Below, piece by piece: positions 1-5,524 of a DNA stretch of 8,424 nucleotides. The notes below the pieces were generated by a model, which saw only the letters and a program-made list of their open reading frames with translations, searched no databases and had not been told where the DNA came from. Every line of letters starts with the position of its first letter. The stretch's first letter is position 1. The position numbers and the translations under genes are program-made. The stretch comes from an uncultured Thermoanaerobacteraceae bacterium. Lineage in GTDB: Bacteria; Bacillota; DSM-12270; Thermacetogeniales; Thermacetogeniaceae. The stretch covers positions 1 through 8,424 of the forward strand of contig CALGIY010000192.1 in the NCBI GenBank assembly GCA_937914965.1, given 5' to 3'.

Positions 1-258
1 GATACTATTAAAGATTATAACGTAGATAAAGACACTGGCAACGGGTTTTCCTTTAAGCCCTATCAAACAGAGGCCCTCCTGGATACGGTCAGGCGGGCAG
101 TGACGATTTACCGTCAGCGACCTGAATTATGGAGGAGACTGATGGTCAGAGCGATGAGCAGCGATTATTCCTGGGAAAGGTCAGCCAGAGAATATGTAGA
201 GATTTACAGGGGTGCCATCGAAAAACATCTTGAGATTCCTCACCGAGCAGTGGTTTAG
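1..258 (+). CDS. glgA: Glycogen synthase (ADP-glucose type), C-terminal fragment
   Basis: Frame 1 is open from the window edge to a TAG at 256-258 and gives the last 85 residues of a protein whose start lies outside. The visible part matches the end of the GT5 glycogen synthase C-terminal Rossmann domain: a DTIKDYN segment (residues 1-7, the usual 'GLxDTVxDYD' region), the GNGFSF element (13-18) that normally follows it, and a closing helix with DYSWERSAREYVEIYR just before the C-terminus. The family transfers glucose from ADP-glucose to growing alpha-1,4-glucan in the cytoplasm. The end is where the family normally ends, and a terminator follows 16 bases after the stop, so this is probably the last gene of a glycogen operon. 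Identification rests on the C-terminal motifs only; the catalytic N-terminal domain is not visible. Confidence 0.88.
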   Translation, partial: DTIKDYNVDKDTGNGFSFKPYQTEALLDTVRRAVTIYRQRPELWRRLMVRAMSSDYSWERSAREYVEIYRGAIEKHLEIPHRAVV

Positions 259-273
259 CTTTTTATTTAGAGG

Positions 274-305
274 CAGGGCTATCTTTCAGGTGGCCCTGTT
301 TTTTT
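274..305 (+). terminator. Rho-independent terminator after glgA
   Basis: CAGGGCTA (274-281) pairs with TGGCCCTG (291-298), giving an 8-bp stem with one G-U pair and a 9-nt loop. Seven T residues follow at once (299-305). It lies 16 bases past the glgA stop and separates the glycogen gene from the Nudix gene. Confidence 0.87.
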
Positions 306-360
306 GATCAGGCAGGAATCATCGACAAAAGAAGCGAAGTTTACAAGAAAATAAGATAAG

Positions 361-366
361 AAAGGG
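361..366 (+). promoter_or_regulatory. Ribosome binding site that supports the TTG start of the Nudix gene
   Basis: AAAGGG lies 8 nt before TTG 375. It matters because the start codon is rare and no ATG in this frame is placed at the beginning of the conserved region. Confidence 0.55.
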
Positions 367-374
367 CTAGAACT

Positions 375-968
375 TTGCCAGAAAAAATCTTAGTTGTTCC
401 TAAAAACACTTTATTTCAGAATAATGCAAATTTACAAGGTTTCCATCCAGGTACTGACACCGCCCTCTGGAATCATTTAGCTGCAGAAGGGCTTTTTCTT
501 GACCGGGACCTGGTAGAACACGACACATCCTACAAGCAGTTGATTGTTTATCTGGTGCTGAGGCATGAGCAAGATATCTTTGTGTACCAACGCATACAGG
601 CAACCGGTGAAAAAAGACTCCTGGACATGTACTCTTTTGGTCTGGGAGGGCATATCAACCCGGTTTCATCCCGTAGTTACCGTAAATTAATCACTTCCAA
701 CCTGATCCGGGAATTGAAAGAAGAAGTTTCCTTTAAAGACCCCTACGCTTACCGCTTCCTTGGTTTTCTTAACGATGAAGAAACCGAGGTGGGAAAGTAT
801 CATTTAGGGCTGGTTTTCTTTGTTTCCACTTTATCACCCCAGATAACTGTGCGTGAAAAGGATAAGATCGAGGGCAAGTTGGTCCCAGTGTCACAGTTAG
901 ACACGTACCGAGACAGACTGGAAAGTTGGTCATGTTTGCTGCTTCCTTATGTCTTGAGCCTGTTTTAA
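375..968 (+). CDS. Nudix hydrolase, COG4112-like predicted phosphoesterase (MutT family)
   Basis: A 197-residue cytoplasmic protein. The TTG start at 375 is supported by AAAGGG at 361-366, 8 nt upstream; I see no better ATG or GTG. A Nudix core is visible: a beta strand running into GLGGHIN (89-95), then a helix carrying RELKEEVSF (112-120), which supplies the R-E-x2-E-E part of the Nudix box (R112, E113, E116, E117) that binds the metal. The box is atypical. The stretch between GGH and RE is several residues longer than in MutT, the position eight before R112 is Lys104 rather than Glu, and the closing Gly is Ser119. The roughly 50-residue N-terminal lead-in and overall length fit the COG4112 group, whose substrate is not established. 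Nudix enzymes hydrolyse nucleoside diphosphates linked to another moiety. It stands between a terminator and a promoter, so it may be monocistronic, although I found no convincing promoter in 306-374. Confidence 0.8.
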   Translation: MPEKILVVPKNTLFQNNANLQGFHPGTDTALWNHLAAEGLFLDRDLVEHDTSYKQLIVYLVLRHEQDIFVYQRIQATGEKRLLDMYSFGLGGHINPVSSRSYRKLITSNLIRELKEEVSFKDPYAYRFLGFLNDEETEVGKYHLGLVFFVSTLSPQITVREKDKIEGKLVPVSQLDTYRDRLESWSCLLLPYVLSLF

Positions 969-983
969 TTTCTTCCGTCTTTT

Positions 984-1012
984 TTGTAGCTGTTGAAACT
1001 TTGGGCTATAAT
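984..1012 (+). promoter_or_regulatory. Sigma-A-type promoter for the miaB operon
   Basis: A perfect -10 hexamer TATAAT (1007-1012) follows a weak -35 TTGTAG (984-989, TTG conserved) with a 17-bp spacer. Transcription would start near 1019, leaving a leader of about 54 nt before miaB. A closer TTGAAA (993-998) is only 8 bp from the -10 and cannot be its partner. The 104-base gap between the Nudix stop and miaB holds no other recognisable element. There is no clear terminator for the Nudix gene, so some read-through is possible. Confidence 0.6.
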
Positions 1013-1072
1013 AAAGGGTAAATGCTCTACATGAAAATGCCAGTTAGCAATAGGTAAAGGGAGTATCAGACA

Positions 1073-2443
1073 ATGGAAGCAAAAGCCCAGTTCACCATCT
1101 GGACTTCTGGCTGTCAGATGAATGACCATGACTCGGAAATTATGCGTGCATTATTAGAAGAAGATGGTTACCAGTGGACATCTAACCCGGACAATGCGGA
1201 GATCATTATTCTCAACACCTGTTCGGTTAGGAAAGGCGCTGAGCAAAAAGCCCTCGGTTTCCTTGGTAATTTGAAACACCAGAAAGCAAACAAACCAGAT
1301 CTGGTGATCGCTGTAGGGGGGTGTATGTCTCAGAACCCAGAGGTTCGTGAATTCTTAGTAAAAAAGGCCACCTTTGTTAACATCATCTTTGGGCCACGTA
1401 GTTACCACCAGCTGCCAAAGTTTTTGCAAGAAGCACTGGAACATAAAAGACGGGTTATTGTTGATGAAACCAGTATTGAGTCACCAGGGCTTCTACCTGC
1501 ACACCATACAAGCCCTGTGAAGGCTTCTGTAAACATAATCTATGGGTGCAACAACTTCTGTTCCTACTGCATTGTCCCTTACACCAGGGGTAGGGAGAAG
1601 AGCCGGCCCCTGGAAGAGATTTATAAGGAAGTATACCAACTAGCTGCTGATGGTTACCAAGAGATTTTGTTGCTTGGCCAGAATGTAAACTCTTATGGAA
1701 AGGATCTGCCAGGAGAGATCAACTTTGCAAAACTTCTTGCGCGCTTAGATGAAATACCTGATCTGTCCCGGATCAGATATATGACCTCTCACCCCCGAGA
1801 TGCAAGTGATGAGTTGATTGAAACAATCGCTGCATCTCGCAAGGTCTGCGAGCATTTTCATCTTCCTCTCCAGTCCGGGAGCAACAGGATTCTGGAATTG
1901 ATGAACCGGGGCTACACCAGGGAAAAGTTTCTCGGTTTGACGAAAAAAATCCGGGAGAGAATACCAGAGGCAAGTATTACAACTGATGTGATTGTAGGTT
2001 TTCCAGGAGAGACAGAAGAGGATTTTCATGATACCCTGGACATGATGGAGCAGGTCAGGTTTGATGCTGCTTATACTTTTCTATATTCACCCAGGCAGGG
2101 AACACCTGCAGCGAAGATGGAGGGGCAGGTATCACGAGAGGTAAAAAAGGAAAGATTGGCGAGACTTATGGATCTTCAAAACCAGATCACATTGGAAAAG
2201 AATTTGCCTTTAGAGAATCAGGTTGTTGAAGTACTGGTGGAAGGGAGAAGCAAAAGAGCTCCAGAATGTTGGAGTGGCAGGACCAGAACCAATAAGATTG
2301 TTGTTTTTGAGGGAATAGACGATCAAGATTTGACCGGCAAGATGGCAGATATCCTGGTTAATTGTGCCCGAACCTGGAACTTGACGGGTTCTTTAAAAAA
2401 AGTACACAAAAAAGAGGAATATGTTCCTCTTACCAGAAATTAA
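1073..2443 (+). CDS. miaB: tRNA-2-methylthio-N6-dimethylallyladenosine synthase MiaB
   Basis: A 456-residue radical-SAM methylthiotransferase that converts i6A37 to ms2i6A37 in tRNAs reading UNN codons. The N-terminal methylthiotransferase domain has its three auxiliary-cluster cysteines: C14 (SGCQMN), C50 (NTCSVR) and C84 (GGCMSQ). The radical-SAM CxxxCxxC is C159-C163-C166 (YGCNNFCSYCIVPYTRGRE). Further family motifs are LGQNVNSYG (201-209), TSHP (238-241), PLQSGSN (265-271) and TDVIVGFPGET (304-314). A C-terminal TRAM-type RNA-binding domain spans about 378-442. SGCQMN and LGQNVNSYG favour MiaB over the paralogues MtaB and RimO. The ATG is backed by AAAGGGAG (1056-1063), 9 nt upstream. It is the first gene of the putative operon; the ricA-like start follows 34 nt after its stop. 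All catalytic cysteines are present and the length is normal. Confidence 0.97.
   Translation: MEAKAQFTIWTSGCQMNDHDSEIMRALLEEDGYQWTSNPDNAEIIILNTCSVRKGAEQKALGFLGNLKHQKANKPDLVIAVGGCMSQNPEVREFLVKKATFVNIIFGPRSYHQLPKFLQEALEHKRRVIVDETSIESPGLLPAHHTSPVKASVNIIYGCNNFCSYCIVPYTRGREKSRPLEEIYKEVYQLAADGYQEILLLGQNVNSYGKDLPGEINFAKLLARLDEIPDLSRIRYMTSHPRDASDELIETIAASRKVCEHFHLPLQSGSNRILELMNRGYTREKFLGLTKKIRERIPEASITTDVIVGFPGETEEDFHDTLDMMEQVRFDAAYTFLYSPRQGTPAAKMEGQVSREVKKERLARLMDLQNQITLEKNLPLENQVVEVLVEGRSKRAPECWSGRTRTNKIVVFEGIDDQDLTGKMADILVNCARTWNLTGSLKKVHKKEEYVPLTRN
2412..2431. other. Perfect inverted repeat at the 3' end of miaB
   Basis: AAGAGGAA (2412-2419) and TTCCTCTT (2424-2431) form a perfect 8-bp stem with a TATG loop inside the last codons of miaB. 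On the plus strand no T-run follows (ACCAGAAATT), so it is not a plus-strand terminator. On the minus strand the stem runs directly into six T residues, with seven more about seven bases further on, which resembles an intrinsic terminator for antisense transcription. It could also act as an RNA stability or processing element between miaB and the next gene. The pairing is certain; the role is inference. Confidence 0.6.
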
Positions 2444-2459
2444 TTATTATAACATTTAC

Positions 2460-2466
2460 GGAGGTG
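2460..2466 (+). promoter_or_regulatory. Strong ribosome binding site that fixes the start of the YlbF/YmcA gene
   Basis: GGAGGTG lies 11 nt before ATG 2478. It decides against an in-frame ATG at 2421, which sits inside the miaB hairpin, overlaps miaB by 23 nt, has no comparable site and would add 19 residues unlike the family N-terminus. Confidence 0.8.
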
Positions 2467-2477
2467 CAAGAAATACA

Positions 2478-2849
2478 ATGTCAGTTATAGAAAAAGCCCA
2501 GGAACTTGGACAAGTCTTGCGGGAAACGGAAGAAGCAGCGATCCTGCAGGCAGCAGAGATTAATCTTGAGAAGACTATTGAATCCCGGAATCTGATTGTG
2601 GAGTTTCAACAGCGTTTTCAGAAGATTCAAAGCGCCCAGAACGCAGGGGAAAAGGTCAGCGATGAGGAATTGGCGATTTTCAACCAAATCCAGGAGAAAG
2701 CAAAAACAGATAAAAACATACAGTCTTATTTTGCAGCACAGAAAAACTTCAATGACCTTTTGCAGCAGGTCAACAATATCATCAACCAGGTCTTAAGGGG
2801 AGAATCATGTTCCTCGGACTGCTGTGACCACTGTTCAGGCTGTGAGTAA
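2478..2849 (+). CDS. YlbF/YmcA family protein (RicA/RicF-like Y-complex subunit) with cysteine-rich tail
   Basis: A 123-residue, mostly alpha-helical cytoplasmic protein from ATG 2478, chosen for its GGAGGTG site and because MSVIEKAQELGQ resembles the family start. Residues 1-105 are charged amphipathic helices containing a KTIES...EFQQRFQKIQSAQ segment typical of the Com_YlbF family (formerly DUF964). The tail (108-123) carries C111, C115, C116, C119 and C122, spaced Cx3CCx2Cx2C. In B. subtilis, RicA (YmcA), RicF (YlbF) and RicT (YaaT) form a complex that binds 4Fe-4S clusters through such cysteines, assists RNase Y in mRNA maturation, and affects competence, biofilm and sporulation. Position between miaB and mutS matches ymcA, which favours a RicA-like role. 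The cysteine-rich tail also recalls YlbF, so I leave the symbol blank. MutS starts 11 nt downstream. Confidence 0.85.
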   Translation: MSVIEKAQELGQVLRETEEAAILQAAEINLEKTIESRNLIVEFQQRFQKIQSAQNAGEKVSDEELAIFNQIQEKAKTDKNIQSYFAAQKNFNDLLQQVNNIINQVLRGESCSSDCCDHCSGCE

Positions 2850-2864
2850 AGAAGACCGGGGTGG
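2848..2864 (+). promoter_or_regulatory. Two competing ribosome binding sites for mutS
   Basis: AAAGAAG (2848-2854) could serve GTG 2861 with a 6-nt spacer. GGGGTGG (2858-2864) is closer to consensus and would serve GTG 2870 with a 5-nt spacer. The second choice removes three residues (MAVV becomes M) and puts the conserved 'TPxIxQY' at the same distance from the start as in B. subtilis MutS. Confidence 0.5.
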
Positions 2865-5497
2865 CAGTAGTGAGCAGTGCAACTCCCCTAATAACCCAAT
2901 ATCAGACGATCAAAAGTGAGTATACCGACTGCTTGCTCTTTTTTCGCCTTGGCGATTTTTATGAGCTTTTCGGTGAAGATGCCGAAAAGGCAGCAAAAGA
3001 ACTAGAAATAGTCTTAACCAGCCGTGGGGTTGGTAAAGATAAAAAAGTGCCTATGTGCGGGGTCCCTTATCACGCCGCAGAAAACTACCTTAACCGACTG
3101 CTGGAAAAGGGCTATAAAGTTGCCATCTGTGAGCAGTTGGAAGAGGCTAAGCCTGGGAAAGGGATCGTCAAACGAGATGTGGTCAGGGTGGTTACACCGG
3201 GAACGGTGTTAAACCCGGCCTATCTCAACCAGGCTAATAACAATTTTATTCTTTCTCTCTACCAGAAAAAAGACAATCTAGGCTGTGCTTGGAGTGATAT
3301 TAGTACAGGTGAATTTTATATTGCCCAGTTTTCCGGGATGATGAGTTCTGAATACCTGGTAGATTTGGTGAATCGGCTGCAGCCAGCGGAATGTATTGCT
3401 CAAAATGGCCAGCTTTCTTTTTTTGAGTCTCTGCTGCAGGGTTGCTGGGACAAGGAAATACTCCTCTCCGAGTTGAACAGCGAGGCAGCCACTGATTTTG
3501 TAGGCAGGCAATTTGGTCATGAATGCCTGGTTGACGTTGATCTAGGAACCCTGAAAGATGGGTTGACCGCAGCGGCGAACCTGCTTGACTACCTTCAAAA
3601 AACACAGAAAACTGAAAATCTTCCTTTCCGCAAAATCTCTGTTTATACCCCAGGTAACCATATGTATCTTGATACCATGACGAGAAGGAATCTGGAACTT
3701 CTCATTACACTGCGGGAAGGTAAAAAAGAAGGCAGCCTTTTTTGGGCATTAGATCGCACACTAACAGGGATGGGCACTCGACTCTTGCGGAGTTGGCTGG
3801 AATTGCCACTCCTGGATTTGACTGAAATTGAAGCTCGGCAGGAGTCAGTTGAAGAGCTTAAAAACAGTTTTTTTCTGCGCAACGATCTTAGAGAACAACT
3901 GGACAAAATCTATGACCTGGAGCGCATCATCAGCCGAGTTGACTGGCAGGTAGCCAACCCTCGGGATCTTATCGCTCTAACCAATTCCCTTGCCATAATC
4001 CCCCTTTTGAAAGATACACTCAAACAGACGACCAGTAGTCATCTCCAGAAAGTGGGGGATGATTTAGATCCCATTACAGAATTACAGGAACTGATTGGAC
4101 GGGCCCTTACAGATAATCCTCCAATCAACCTCAAAAATGGGGGTATTATCAGAAGTGGTTATCACCCCGAGGTGGACAAACTTCGGAAAATGCTCGAAGA
4201 AGGGGAAACCTGGATCAAGAAACTTGAGACCGGAGAGCGTGCCCGTACCGGGATCAAATCGCTGAAAGTTGGCTACAATAAAGTATTCGGATATTATATC
4301 GAGGTAACCAAGCCAAACCTGAACCTGGTACCTGAAGACTACATTAGAAAACAGACACTGACCCAGGCTGAGCGTTTCATCAAACCGGAATTAAAGGAAC
4401 AGGAAGCGCTTTTTTTAGGTGCGACAGATCGCCTGCAGGAGTTGGAGTACCAGTTATTTCTTGAGGTCCGCGACAAGGCTAAGGATAGGTCTGACCGAGT
4501 GCGCAAGAATGCTGGACTTATTGCTCAAATTGACTGTCTAGGATCATTTGCAGAAATCGCAGCCCACTACAATTATGTTCGGCCAAAGGTCAACAGATCG
4601 GGAGTAATCAAAATAAAAAACGGCCGTCACCCGGTCCTGGAGCAACTCCTCTCTGAAGGGTCATTCGTTTCTAACAACCTGAGAATCGGAGAAGATGATA
4701 ACCGGATTCATATCTTGACAGGCCCCAACATGGCAGGTAAATCTACATATATGCGCCAGATGGCCTCGCTAATTCTAATGGCACAGTGCGGGTCCCTTAT
4801 TCCAGCAGAAGAAGCCGAGATTGGGATCGCCGACCGTGTTTTTGTCCGGGCGGGAGCCCTTGATGACCTGGGAAAGGGGCAGAGCACCTTCATGATGGAG
4901 ATGAATGAGGTCTCCTATATCATCCATCACGCAACCAAGAACAGTTTCATTGTGCTCGATGAGATCGGGCGTGGTACCGGCACTTTTGATGGGTTGGGTA
5001 TTGCTTGGGCTTTAGTTGAATACCTGCATAACCGAATCGGCACTAGGGCAATCTTTGCTACCCACTACCACCAACTAACCGAACTGGCGGAGCGTTTGAA
5101 TGGAGTTATTAATTACTCGGTTGCAGTGGCGGAAAAGGGTAAAGATATAATTTTCCTGCATAAAGTTGTCCCAGGTGGAACAGATAAAAGCTACGGCATT
5201 CAGGTGGCGCGCCTTGCCCATCTTCCTGAAGAAGTGGTGGAGCGTGCCCAGGAGGTAGCGGATTCCATGGAGGCTGATGGGACTGCAGAAAAGCAGGGTG
5301 ATCAACTGAAGAAAAGAAGCTCAGCACCTGTTCAGTTGGTGCTCTTTGATGAAAAAAGTATCATCTTACAGGAACTGCAGAGCTTGAATCTAATTCAGAT
5401 GACACCATTAGATGCCCTGAATCTCCTTTCTACCTGGCAGCAGCGCTTGTCTCAAGGGAAAGAAAGCACATCTTCCAGAGACAAAAGGAAGGCGTGA
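2861..5497 (+). CDS. mutS: DNA mismatch repair protein MutS
   Basis: An 878-residue MutS of normal length that binds mismatches and small loops as an ATP-controlled clamp. The mismatch-binding domain has the Phe-x-Glu motif in GDFYELF (F33, E35). Connector, core and clamp domains span roughly 125-570. The ATPase domain has Walker A GPNMAGKST (621-629), the STFMMEMNE signature (675-683), Walker B LDEIGRGT (D700, E701) and ATHYHQL (H735). A beta-clamp binding motif QLVLF lies at 825-829, and a MTPLDALNLL helix at 847-856 resembles the C-terminal tetramerisation segment. GTG 2861 is the longest start; GTG 2870 is equally likely or better. It ends in tandem stops, TGA (5495-5497) then TAA (5498-5500). 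It sits in a MiaB-YlbF-MutS order known from Bacillus, but mutL does not follow. All key residues are intact, so it should be functional MutS1, not MutS2 (no Smr domain). Confidence 0.98.
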   Translation: MAVVSSATPLITQYQTIKSEYTDCLLFFRLGDFYELFGEDAEKAAKELEIVLTSRGVGKDKKVPMCGVPYHAAENYLNRLLEKGYKVAICEQLEEAKPGKGIVKRDVVRVVTPGTVLNPAYLNQANNNFILSLYQKKDNLGCAWSDISTGEFYIAQFSGMMSSEYLVDLVNRLQPAECIAQNGQLSFFESLLQGCWDKEILLSELNSEAATDFVGRQFGHECLVDVDLGTLKDGLTAAANLLDYLQKTQKTENLPFRKISVYTPGNHMYLDTMTRRNLELLITLREGKKEGSLFWALDRTLTGMGTRLLRSWLELPLLDLTEIEARQESVEELKNSFFLRNDLREQLDKIYDLERIISRVDWQVANPRDLIALTNSLAIIPLLKDTLKQTTSSHLQKVGDDLDPITELQELIGRALTDNPPINLKNGGIIRSGYHPEVDKLRKMLEEGETWIKKLETGERARTGIKSLKVGYNKVFGYYIEVTKPNLNLVPEDYIRKQTLTQAERFIKPELKEQEALFLGATDRLQELEYQLFLEVRDKAKDRSDRVRKNAGLIAQIDCLGSFAEIAAHYNYVRPKVNRSGVIKIKNGRHPVLEQLLSEGSFVSNNLRIGEDDNRIHILTGPNMAGKSTYMRQMASLILMAQCGSLIPAEEAEIGIADRVFVRAGALDDLGKGQSTFMMEMNEVSYIIHHATKNSFIVLDEIGRGTGTFDGLGIAWALVEYLHNRIGTRAIFATHYHQLTELAERLNGVINYSVAVAEKGKDIIFLHKVVPGGTDKSYGIQVARLAHLPEEVVERAQEVADSMEADGTAEKQGDQLKKRSSAPVQLVLFDEKSIILQELQSLNLIQMTPLDALNLLSTWQQRLSQGKESTSSRDKRKA

Positions 5498-5524
5498 TAA
5501 AATACAAATACAGATTTAAAGCAG

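Noticed and set aside
306..374. A promoter for the Nudix gene, for example TTTACA at 340-345.
   Set aside because: No acceptable -10 hexamer lies 16-18 bp downstream; position 363 onward reads AGGG, which is the ribosome binding site region.
993..1012. TTGAAA and TATAAT as a promoter pair.
   Set aside because: The spacer is only 8 bp; TTGTAG at 984-989 gives the required 17 bp.
1022..1057. An 11-codon leader ORF (MLYMKMPVSNR) before miaB whose TAA touches the miaB ribosome binding site.
   Set aside because: Its only possible ribosome binding site (AAAGGG, 1013-1018) would lie at or before the predicted transcription start, and an ORF this short is expected by chance. It contains no regulatory-looking codon run.
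2421..2477. A 19-codon N-terminal extension of the YlbF/YmcA gene beginning at ATG 2421.
   Set aside because: It overlaps the end of miaB, lies in the hairpin, has no ribosome binding site, and the GGAGGTG site at 2460-2466 points to ATG 2478.
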